A program made the position numbers and the translations under genes. Below the pieces are notes generated by a model, which was not told the origin of the DNA, searched no databases, and saw only the letters and a list, made by a program, of their open reading frames with translations. This document shows positions 49,528-57,370 of a stretch of 64,000 nt of DNA, in pieces. Within the stretch, counting starts at the first letter, position 1. Each line of letters starts with the position of its first letter. The DNA lies in the NCBI RefSeq assembly GCF_007049795.1, contig NZ_SCFY01000017.1:1-64000 (forward strand), in the 5' to 3' direction. Source of the stretch: Ectopseudomonas mendocina. Lineage in GTDB: Bacteria > Pseudomonadota > Gammaproteobacteria > Pseudomonadales > Pseudomonadaceae.

Positions 49528-50250
49528 ATGCACAAGCAACATGGCCTTTCCATTATCGAAATGATGGTAGCCCTGCTGATCAGCAGCTTCCTGATTCTGG
49601 GCATCACTCAGGTCTACCTGGACAACCGCGAGAACACGCTGTTCCAGCAGAGCCAGGGACAGAATATCGAAAGCGCACGTTTCTCCATCCTGCTGCTGGA
49701 AGAAACGCTGACCAAGACAGGCTACCGCCGCCGCCCCGATGAAACCATGGAGGCAGCCTTTCCTTCTGCGAATCTCCCCAACTGCGGTGCCATGGCTGCC
49801 GGTGAAGTGGTTAAACGCATTAACGCCACCAGCTTCTGCATCCGCTACCAGCCTGCCTTTCCCGGGGCACGCACCTGCAGTGGCGACCTGATTGCCAATA
49901 TTCCCAATAATCCTTACGTGAACACCGCTCCAGTTGTCGAGCTATTCCAGCTCACCGACGGTGAATTGCGCTGCAACGGACAAGCCATCGCCACGGGCAT
50001 CACAGCGCTGAACTTCGATTACGGCGTCAATTACAACGATGACAAGCGCATCACCGAGTACAACTCCAATCCAGGGGCAGACGCCCGCGTACGTGCCGTG
50101 CAGTTCGCCATCATGACCGCCAGCCCAACCGAAATCGGCAAGAGCGCAGGCAGCGCGGTCTACGAATTCTGGTTCGGCAATGCCCCCAATGACAAACGTC
50201 TCTACACCATGCTCTCCAGCAGCACCAGCATGAGGAACCTGATGCCATGA
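49528..50250 (+). CDS. pilW: Minor pilin PilW
   Basis: 240 residues. MHKQHG/LSIIEMMVALLISSFLILG is a prepilin start with Glu5. The body contains SQGQNIESARFSILLLEETL and TKTGYRRRP, a GspJ/PilW-like pattern, and conserved Cys pairs (LPNCGAM, TSFCIRYQPAFPGARTCSGD). It begins 2 bases after pilV and overlaps pilX by ATGA. Confidence 0.93.
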   Translation: MHKQHGLSIIEMMVALLISSFLILGITQVYLDNRENTLFQQSQGQNIESARFSILLLEETLTKTGYRRRPDETMEAAFPSANLPNCGAMAAGEVVKRINATSFCIRYQPAFPGARTCSGDLIANIPNNPYVNTAPVVELFQLTDGELRCNGQAIATGITALNFDYGVNYNDDKRITEYNSNPGADARVRAVQFAIMTASPTEIGKSAGSAVYEFWFGNAPNDKRLYTMLSSSTSMRNLMP

Positions 50251-50804
50251 ACAACAAACACCACTACCACTTGGGACAACGCCAGCAAGGTATCAGCCTG
50301 CTTATTGCGTTGATCTTTCTGCTGGTCATCACGGTTCTGGCCATCGCCAACATGCGCGAGGTCAGCCTGGAGTCGCGCATCACCGGCAACATGATCGAGC
50401 AGAAGCAGCTGCTCAACGTGGCGGAAGCCAGTGTGCGAGATGGTGAGCGCCGCATCATGGAACTGATGAGCCCTCAAGAACCAAGTAACAACTGCGAAAA
50501 CATTACACCCGGCAAACTTTGCCTGCTCGATAAGAAGCCCGCCTACGCAATTGATACAACTAATAAGCAGGTCTATTCCCCGGACGACAACACCGAACTT
50601 TACGGCGACGCCACCTGGTACGCACAAATCGCACCTGGTGGCGAACTTCAGGGCGAATCAGAAAACCCTGAATATGGAAATATGCTGCAAGGCATTGGTG
50701 TATTCCGCTACGAGGTAAACGGCATGGCCAGTAATAATGGCTTGAATAGTGCCGTGCGCTCAACTGTTGCCCTGAATTCCCAGGGCCGGATCGAAAGCAA
50801 CTGA
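50247..50804 (+). CDS. pilX: Minor pilin PilX
   Basis: 185 residues. RQQG/ISLLIALIFLLVITVLAIA has the prepilin Gly but no Glu5, as in the GspK/PilX class that sits at the pilus tip. The conserved NMREVSLESRITGNMIEQKQ and LLNVAEASVRDGERRIMEL follow. Directly upstream of pilY1, with which it acts. Confidence 0.92.
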   Translation: MNNKHHYHLGQRQQGISLLIALIFLLVITVLAIANMREVSLESRITGNMIEQKQLLNVAEASVRDGERRIMELMSPQEPSNNCENITPGKLCLLDKKPAYAIDTTNKQVYSPDDNTELYGDATWYAQIAPGGELQGESENPEYGNMLQGIGVFRYEVNGMASNNGLNSAVRSTVALNSQGRIESN

Positions 50805-50831
50805 GCCTGAGCAGAATAAGCGAGAAAAATC

Positions 50832-53800
50832 ATGAAAGCATCGCGCATCAACAACATTCAGTATTTTAGTACTTTTGGATTACTCCTCTACCTCTCAGGT
50901 ACAGTTTCCGCCATAGGGGCGACGCTTAACATCAGCCAAACACCGTTGATGCTGAATGAGACAGTAGCGCCAAATCTAATCTTCACCCTAGATGACTCGA
51001 CTAGCATGAACCGTGCCTTCGTGCCTGACGTCGCTGGCACGAACAATCAACAAGACCGAAATGACATAAGACCTACAAGAAGAGCGAAATCGGCAACCTT
51101 TAACCCCATGTATTACAACCCAAAGACAATCTATCGGATTCCCAACACCCTGACAAAGTCTGGCCAAGAGTCAACATTAGACACTCAGTTCGACAAAGCT
51201 TTTATGGATGGCTTCAACCCAGAAAAAAATAATGGTAACGACTGGGTTAACTTAAGCAACAGCTATCGCCCTGCCTGGACATACAACAAGTCCAGCAACG
51301 GACAAGGCAACTACGATACTAATAGTAATGCCGCACTAAACTCCATTCTAGCTCAACACCCAACCAGTGACTTTTCTCGCACCGAAATAATCACCACCAA
51401 CAATACAACTCGCACATACACAACACCCGAAGGCGTGATCTTTACCTTCAATCGACTGAATAGGGACTCAAACTTCACATGCAGCGTGACCTTTCCTAGC
51501 CTCTCAGCTCAAAACATCACATGCACAAGAAGCAGTAATAGTTACACAGCAAATCTGACTCAGGCAGCAGTTCCTGCTTACTACTATCGTTACGACCCAA
51601 CACTGAGCAGCTGCACGTTAAATTCCATTAACAATGATGACTGCTATAAATTAACATTTGTCTCATCAACATCCGGCACCGCGATAAAAAGTGACGGAAG
51701 CATACTAACTGATGAACGTAAAAACTTTGCAATTTGGTACTCTTTTTATCGTACGCGCTCACTCGCAACTCTCTCCTCTGCAAGCATCGCATTTTATAAC
51801 CTTTCATCGTCATCTCGCTTAACCTGGCAGAGCCTCATTCATTGCAAGAATCCAAACTCTTCGGCAGGCGGCGATTGCGGTGCAAATCAATTCAGAACTT
51901 ACAACACACAACAGAAAGCTAACTTCCTAGACTGGTTGCAGCGCTCAACTCGATTCAACCTCGCAAGCGGCACGCCTCTGCGCTCTGCAGTAGAGCGCGC
52001 AGGTAATTTCTTGACCGGCTCGATTGCTTGGGAAAAAGAGCCTGGCAGTACAGGCAATACTGCTGCCAATACATATTCATGCCGCCCAAGCTACCATATT
52101 GTGATGACGGATGGCATGTGGACAAATACTGGCGAGACCATAAGCAACCCGTCTCGCAATGACTCAGCAAACTTTATCTTACCCGACGGCAAAAACTATA
52201 CTGGCAACATAGCCCCTTTCAGCGATAGCACACAGGCCACACTAGCTGATATTGCTATGCACTATTGGGCGACAGACTTACGCCCAAACACCCAACTTAA
52301 AAACGAATTAAAACCATATATCCCCTTTAAGAGTGACAATGAGAATACTCAATACTGGGACCCTCGCAACAACCCTGCCACATGGCAGCATATGGTTAAT
52401 TTTATGATGGGCCTGGGGCTATCGGAGTCCCTCAACAGAGCCGGGTTACCTTGGGAAGGCGGCACATTCAAAGGATCAGGATATGAAGCCCTGAAAAATG
52501 GAGCCACCTGGCCCCAGGCTGGCTCGGGCGAACAGGCTAACGTATATGACCTTTGGCATGCCGCTATTAACTCCCGCGGTGAATTTTTCAGTGTCGAAAG
52601 CCCTGAAGATATGGTTGCAGCATTTGAAGACATTCTGAATCGCATTGCCGATCGCACTACGACGGCTGCACGCCCGGCCGTATCTGCATCCTTTGTATCT
52701 GATAGCAATGGTAGCGACCTACAAAGTAATGTCTACGCCACTCAGTTCTCCAGCGAGGACTGGAGTGGTCAACTGAGCAAGACGCTGGTCAGCGCCAATG
52801 ACCAAACGACAGAGCTGTGGAACATACAGACCGCAAATCAAAGCCTCGATCCTCTTACTCGTCGAGTTATGATGGCTGCACCAAGTAACAATAGCACCGG
52901 CCTTAAAGACTTTACCTGGGCCAATCTCGGCACATTACAAAGCCTGCTAAATATCGATCCGGATAGCCTGGTGGGCGCTCAAGATAATCGTGGAGAACAA
53001 CGCGTCGCCTATATCCGCGGTGAACGCAGTGGCGAAGGTGATACCACTCCAAAATTTCGTAAACGCAACAATCGTACTGTGATGGGCGATATTATCAACT
53101 CCAGCCCAGTTATAGTCGGTACACCTGCATATTTAGCGTACCTAGCCGACGCCATTGAAAACCCACTGGGCAACCGTGCGAGCTACAAAAGCTATGCAGC
53201 ATTCCGCGAAACCTATCAGAAGAGTTCTGTAAACAATCCAGACGGTCGCCCCGAGATGATTTATGTCGGTGGCAACGACGGCATGCTGCATGGTTTTAAT
53301 GCGGCGACCGGCCGCGAGGAGTTCGCCTTCATCCCCACGGAAGTCATCAAAAATCTTTACCGCCTTACGGGCCAGAACTACAGCGGCGCCGGACATCGCT
53401 ACTTTGTCGATGGCAGCCCTATTGTCCGTGACGTTTACTTCGGTGACGACGAAGGCTGGCGCACCGTGCTAATCGGAACCCTGCGCGCAGGGGGAAAATC
53501 CCTGTTCGCACTGGACGTTACCGACCCGACGCAAATTAAGCTGCTGTGGGAGTTCGACTCCGCTAAGGATGCCGACCTCGGCTTCACCTTCGCACAACCC
53601 GAGATCGTGCGCCTGCATACGGGTGAGTGGGCAGTCCTGCAGGGCAACGGCTATAACAGCACGAATGACAAGGCCGCATTGCTGATCATCAACATCAAGA
53701 GCGGCGAGCTGATCAAGAAGATCACTGTGCCGGATGTCGTGGAAGGTAGTATCACCCTCTCTAATGGACTTTCCAGCGTTCGCGGTGCGGATAACAATGG

Positions 53801-54833
53801 CGACGGGCTGGTGGACTATGCCTATGCTGGCGACCTGCAGGGCAATCTGTGGCGCTTTGATTTGGTTCGCTCACTTCCCGATAATAGCCCTGCTCCAGAC
53901 GAATTCTTAGTGGATGGCGTTCCCTTCAGAAGCAATGATCCATTTAGCCGCAGGCGTCCTGATGTCAGTGCAACTTCGGTCGCTGATTTCAAACTTGCCT
54001 ACGGTGAGAAGCCTCTGTTCGTCGCCACGGATGAGGCTGGCAAGCGTCAGGCCATCACCATCCAGCCTTCGCTGGTTCGTCACCCCACTAGCTATGGCTA
54101 TCTGGTGTTGTTCGGTACTGGTAAGTATCTGGAAACTAGCGATGCCAACGTCGACACTAGCCGCGCCATGACGCTTTATGGTATCTGGGATCGCAACACC
54201 AAACGGCAAGCAACCAGCTCATCTACTCTGCGTCCAGAAACTCGCGAAAGACTGCAGGAACAGGAATTCACTCAGCAAGAAGACAATGAATCATTCAAAA
54301 ATGCTGAAGGTGAAGTTACTGCTACACGAGATATCCGATTACTGAGCGATAAAGTACCTGAATGGTACAAAGAACCCGAGTCCGGACAACAAATCGACAC
54401 AACCAAAGACGAGAACGTTAATAAATGGGGATGGGCGCTGAATATGTCAGTGAGTAAAGAGTTGACTGGTGAAATGATCGTCAACAATATGACGGCCAGC
54501 GGCTCCATCCTGTTCCTCAGCAGCCTGACCCCCAATCAGGATCCCTGCCAGGCAGGGGCAGAAACCTGGCTGTATGCTGTCGATGCCTTCACTGGCGGTC
54601 GCACACGCTTCAACGTGCTTGACCTGAACGCGGATCGCCTGGTGAACCCGACTGATGAGTACAATGCCAATGTCGTATCCGGCGTCCGCTTCCCTGCCCT
54701 CGGGGGCTTTACTTTAGCACCCGGCGGAAAGGCGCTCGGCAGCGATGGCGCAGAAAACCCTTTAGGCGTCGGTCCCGACCCTAACAGCAGCGGCCGCCAG
54801 AGCTGGCATATCGTGCCGGAGGAGTTTCAATGA
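50832..54833 (+). CDS. pilY1: Pilus tip adhesin/assembly protein PilY1
   Basis: 1333 residues. A signal peptide (FSTFGLLLYLSGTVSA) leads into a von Willebrand A-like N-terminal half with a MIDAS-like DDSTS at 54-58. The C-terminal beta-propeller (about 700-1330) includes EMIYVGGNDGMLHGFNAATG, a calcium loop DNNGDGLVD from residue 987 and GDLQGNLWRFDLVRS. PilY1 caps pili, promotes adhesion and surface sensing, and opposes retraction when calcium is bound. The first 1.9 kb is much more AT-rich and uses codons rare in the neighbours; the propeller half has normal composition. It overlaps pilE by ATGA. Confidence 0.95.
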   Translation: MKASRINNIQYFSTFGLLLYLSGTVSAIGATLNISQTPLMLNETVAPNLIFTLDDSTSMNRAFVPDVAGTNNQQDRNDIRPTRRAKSATFNPMYYNPKTIYRIPNTLTKSGQESTLDTQFDKAFMDGFNPEKNNGNDWVNLSNSYRPAWTYNKSSNGQGNYDTNSNAALNSILAQHPTSDFSRTEIITTNNTTRTYTTPEGVIFTFNRLNRDSNFTCSVTFPSLSAQNITCTRSSNSYTANLTQAAVPAYYYRYDPTLSSCTLNSINNDDCYKLTFVSSTSGTAIKSDGSILTDERKNFAIWYSFYRTRSLATLSSASIAFYNLSSSSRLTWQSLIHCKNPNSSAGGDCGANQFRTYNTQQKANFLDWLQRSTRFNLASGTPLRSAVERAGNFLTGSIAWEKEPGSTGNTAANTYSCRPSYHIVMTDGMWTNTGETISNPSRNDSANFILPDGKNYTGNIAPFSDSTQATLADIAMHYWATDLRPNTQLKNELKPYIPFKSDNENTQYWDPRNNPATWQHMVNFMMGLGLSESLNRAGLPWEGGTFKGSGYEALKNGATWPQAGSGEQANVYDLWHAAINSRGEFFSVESPEDMVAAFEDILNRIADRTTTAARPAVSASFVSDSNGSDLQSNVYATQFSSEDWSGQLSKTLVSANDQTTELWNIQTANQSLDPLTRRVMMAAPSNNSTGLKDFTWANLGTLQSLLNIDPDSLVGAQDNRGEQRVAYIRGERSGEGDTTPKFRKRNNRTVMGDIINSSPVIVGTPAYLAYLADAIENPLGNRASYKSYAAFRETYQKSSVNNPDGRPEMIYVGGNDGMLHGFNAATGREEFAFIPTEVIKNLYRLTGQNYSGAGHRYFVDGSPIVRDVYFGDDEGWRTVLIGTLRAGGKSLFALDVTDPTQIKLLWEFDSAKDADLGFTFAQPEIVRLHTGEWAVLQGNGYNSTNDKAALLIINIKSGELIKKITVPDVVEGSITLSNGLSSVRGADNNGDGLVDYAYAGDLQGNLWRFDLVRSLPDNSPAPDEFLVDGVPFRSNDPFSRRRPDVSATSVADFKLAYGEKPLFVATDEAGKRQAITIQPSLVRHPTSYGYLVLFGTGKYLETSDANVDTSRAMTLYGIWDRNTKRQATSSSTLRPETRERLQEQEFTQQEDNESFKNAEGEVTATRDIRLLSDKVPEWYKEPESGQQIDTTKDENVNKWGWALNMSVSKELTGEMIVNNMTASGSILFLSSLTPNQDPCQAGAETWLYAVDAFTGGRTRFNVLDLNADRLVNPTDEYNANVVSGVRFPALGGFTLAPGGKALGSDGAENPLGVGPDPNSSGRQSWHIVPEEFQ

Positions 54834-55291
54834 TTCAGCGTAAACAGAAAGGCTTCAGCTTGATCGAACTGATGCTCGCTGTAGCGATCATCGGCATCCT
54901 GGCGGCCATTGCCATCCCCAACTACCAGGACTACATCACGCGTAGCAAAAGAGCTGAGGGCATGGCGCTGCTGCAGGAAATGGCAGCACGACAGGAGCGC
55001 TTCTATGCCCAGAACAATCGCTACGTGACCACGCCTCAAGATCTGGACCTGCTGGTCTCCAATCAGGCAAGCGTCATAAATGCTGACGCTGCAGGAGCCA
55101 GGGTGCGATCGGAAAATGGCTATTACTTGGTAGGAGTATCCCGTACCAACAATGATGGCGGTTATACACTGACGGCCGAGCAGAACATCGGCGATGGCCT
55201 CTGTGGCAACCTGACCCTCACGGCCGTTGGCATCAAAGGCAAGACGTCCACCGGTTCTGATGCCAAGACGGTAGATCAGTGCTGGCGCTGA
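54830..55291 (+). CDS. pilE: Minor pilin PilE
   Basis: 153 residues. QKG/FSLIELMLAVAIIGILAAIA then IPNYQDYITRSKRAEGMALL is a classical prepilin start with Glu5. The rest has the short GspG/PilE-like pattern MAARQERFYAQNNRYVTTPQ and a C-terminal Cys pair (LCGNLTLTAVGIKG, VDQCWR). Last gene of the operon; no pilY2 intervenes after pilY1. A perfect 15-bp terminator hairpin follows. Confidence 0.93.
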   Translation: MIQRKQKGFSLIELMLAVAIIGILAAIAIPNYQDYITRSKRAEGMALLQEMAARQERFYAQNNRYVTTPQDLDLLVSNQASVINADAAGARVRSENGYYLVGVSRTNNDGGYTLTAEQNIGDGLCGNLTLTAVGIKGKTSTGSDAKTVDQCWR

Positions 55292-55303
55292 GCAGCCAAA
55301 CAC

Positions 55304-55337
55304 AAGAAAAAGGCGATCTTCGGATCGCCTTTTTCTT
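55304..55337. terminator. Bidirectional terminator between pilE and ispH
   Basis: AAGAAAAAGGCGATC and GATCGCCTTTTTCTT form a perfect 15-bp stem with a TTCG tetraloop. It has A- and T-runs on both sides, so it can end transcripts from both convergent operons. Confidence 0.95.
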
Positions 55338-55343
55338 TTCAGC

Positions 55344-56288
55344 TCACAGCGCCTTCACCCGTAATTCCTTCGGCATCGAGAACGTGATGTTCTCCGGCCG
55401 TCCATCCAGCTCCGTCTCGCCGACGGCCCCCCAGGCGCGTAGTTGGTCTACCACTCCACGCACCAACACCTCCGGTGCAGAAGCGCCAGCAGTGATACCG
55501 ACGCCTTTCGCGCCATCGAACCATTCATTCTTGAGGTCTTCAGCCCCGTCGATCAGGTAGGCCGGTGTGCCCATGCGTTCGGCCAGCTCACGCAGGCGGT
55601 TGGAGTTGGAGCTGTTCGGGCTGCCGACCACCAGCAGTACATCGCACTCGCTGGCCAGTTGTTTGACCGCATCCTGGCGGTTTTGCGTGGCGTAGCAGAT
55701 GTCGTCCTTGCGCGGGCCGCCAATGGCGGGGAACTTGGCGCGCAGGGCGTCGATCACTTTGCTGGTGTCATCCATGGACAAGGTGGTCTGGGTAACGAAT
55801 GCCAGGTTCTCGGGGTTGCGCACCCGCAGTTCGGCGACGTCGGCCTCATCCTCGACCAGGTAGATGGCGCCGCCATTGCTGGCGTCGTATTGGCCCATGG
55901 TGCCTTCGACTTCCGGGTGACCTTCGTGACCGATGAGGATGCACTCGCGCCCTTCGCGGCTGTAACGCACCACTTCCATATGCACCTTGGTCACCAGTGG
56001 GCAGGTGGCGTCGAAGACCTTGAGGCCGCGGCGGTCGGCCTCGTCGCGTACGGCCTTGGAGACGCCGTGCGCACTGAAGATGACGATGACATCGTCCGGC
56101 ACCTGGTCCAGCTCTTCGACGAATACCGCACCTCGCGCACGCAGATCCTCTACCACGAATTTGTTATGCACCACTTCATGGCGCACGTAGATCGGCGGGC
56201 CGAACACTTCCAGCGCACGGTTGACGATTTCGATGGCGCGATCGACACCGGCGCAGAAGCCGCGGGGGTTGGCGAGTTTGATATGCAT
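55344..56288 (-). CDS. ispH: 4-hydroxy-3-methylbut-2-enyl diphosphate reductase IspH
   Basis: 314 residues. Last enzyme of the MEP isoprenoid pathway. The three cysteines that bind the iron-sulfur cluster are in NPRGFCAGVDRAIEIVNRAL (Cys12), DATCPLVTKVHMEVVRY and DICYATQNRQDAVKQLA. The substrate loop VVGSPNSSNSNRLRELAERM and the end GASAPEVLVRGVVDQLR are intact. Ribosome-binding site is weak. Last gene of the ribF-ileS-lspA-fkpB-ispH string on this strand, separated by 138 bp from fkpB. Confidence 0.97.
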   Translation of the reverse strand: MHIKLANPRGFCAGVDRAIEIVNRALEVFGPPIYVRHEVVHNKFVVEDLRARGAVFVEELDQVPDDVIVIFSAHGVSKAVRDEADRRGLKVFDATCPLVTKVHMEVVRYSREGRECILIGHEGHPEVEGTMGQYDASNGGAIYLVEDEADVAELRVRNPENLAFVTQTTLSMDDTSKVIDALRAKFPAIGGPRKDDICYATQNRQDAVKQLASECDVLLVVGSPNSSNSNRLRELAERMGTPAYLIDGAEDLKNEWFDGAKGVGITAGASAPEVLVRGVVDQLRAWGAVGETELDGRPENITFSMPKELRVKAL

Positions 56289-56426
56289 GCTGGCTGTCTC
56301 GGTATTGATCGAGGAACGAAACGACGCTATCGGTCGTTCCTGGAAGGTACAGCCTGCGCGGGATCAGTGCAGGCTGCAACAAGAGCTTCGCGGCTGAAGC
56401 CGCTCCTACAGAAGCGGCGATGCGAT

Positions 56427-56864
56427 CTAGAGGGCCTTGACCTCGATGATTTCCACATCGAAATCCAGCACCTTGCCGGCCAGTGGGTGGTTGAAGTCGA
56501 TGGTGACCTGCTTGTCATCGAACGCCTTGACCACGCCTGGCAGCTCGGTATTGGCGGCATCATTGAAGATCACCAGCAGGCCTTCGGACAGTTCCATGCC
56601 CTCGAACTGGCTACGCGGCATGATCTGCACGTTCTGCGGGTTCGGCTGGCCGAAGCCCTGCTCCGGCTGCACCTGCACGCTGCGCTTGTCGCCGGCTTTG
56701 AAGCCGTACAGTGCCTGTTCGAAACCAGGCAGCAGGTTGCCATCACCGACCCTGAAGGTCGCCGGCTGTTTGTCGAACGTGCTGTCGACCACATCGCCAT
56801 TTTCCAGCTTGAGGGCAAAATGCAGGGTCACTTCCCTGTCCGGACCGATGCGTACGTCTGTCAT
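56427..56864 (-). CDS. fkpB: FKBP-type peptidyl-prolyl isomerase FkpB (SlpA)
   Basis: 145 residues of the SlyD/SlpA class: VTLHFALKLENGDVVDSTFD, KQPATFRVGDGNLLPGFEQA, LYGFKAGDKRSVQVQPEQGF, VIFNDAANTELPGVVKAFDD and VTIDFNHPLAGKVLDFDVEI. The inserted flap domain is present; no His-rich tail. GGAGG precedes the ATG, which is coupled to the lspA stop by ATGA. Confidence 0.95.
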   Translation of the reverse strand: MTDVRIGPDREVTLHFALKLENGDVVDSTFDKQPATFRVGDGNLLPGFEQALYGFKAGDKRSVQVQPEQGFGQPNPQNVQIMPRSQFEGMELSEGLLVIFNDAANTELPGVVKAFDDKQVTIDFNHPLAGKVLDFDVEIIEVKAL

Positions 56865-57370
56865 TGCGCAGCCTCCTTCGCGGACTTGTCGCTCTTGAAC
56901 ATATCCAGCGCCAGCAGGATCGCGCCGATGGTGATGAAGATGTCGGCCAGGTTGAACGCCGGGAAGTACCAGCGGTTCTGCCAGTGCACCAGAATGAAGT
57001 CAACCACATGGCCAAGCACCACACGGTCATACAGGTTGCCTAACGCGCCGCCCAGCACCATGGCCAGGGCCACGGCCAACAGGGTCTCGTGGCGCTTGAG
57101 GCGCTTGAGCCAGACCACCAGCACAACGCTGACGACGATGGCGATGGCGGCGAAGAACCAGCGCTGCCAGCCGGCGGCATCGGCCAGGAAGCTGAACGCC
57201 GCGCCGGTGTTGTAGGCCAGGGTCCAGTCGAAGTAGCCAGGAATCACTTCGATGCGCTGATACATGCTCAGCGTGCCCTCGAAGATGTCCTTGGTCACCC
57301 GATCGACGACCAGAATCAGCACGCTAAGCAGCAGCCAGGGCAGATGCCCGAAACGCGAGGACTCAGGCAT
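56861..57370 (-). CDS. lspA: Lipoprotein signal peptidase LspA
   Basis: 169 residues from ATG 57370, which overlaps the end of ileS by eight bases. Four membrane helices. The catalytic aspartates are Asp124 (GHVVDFI) and Asp143 (FNLADIF), and GNLYDRVVLG is conserved. It cleaves lipoprotein signal peptides, here including AlgK and BamD. Confidence 0.97.
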   Translation of the reverse strand: MPESSRFGHLPWLLLSVLILVVDRVTKDIFEGTLSMYQRIEVIPGYFDWTLAYNTGAAFSFLADAAGWQRWFFAAIAIVVSVVLVVWLKRLKRHETLLAVALAMVLGGALGNLYDRVVLGHVVDFILVHWQNRWYFPAFNLADIFITIGAILLALDMFKSDKSAKEAAQ

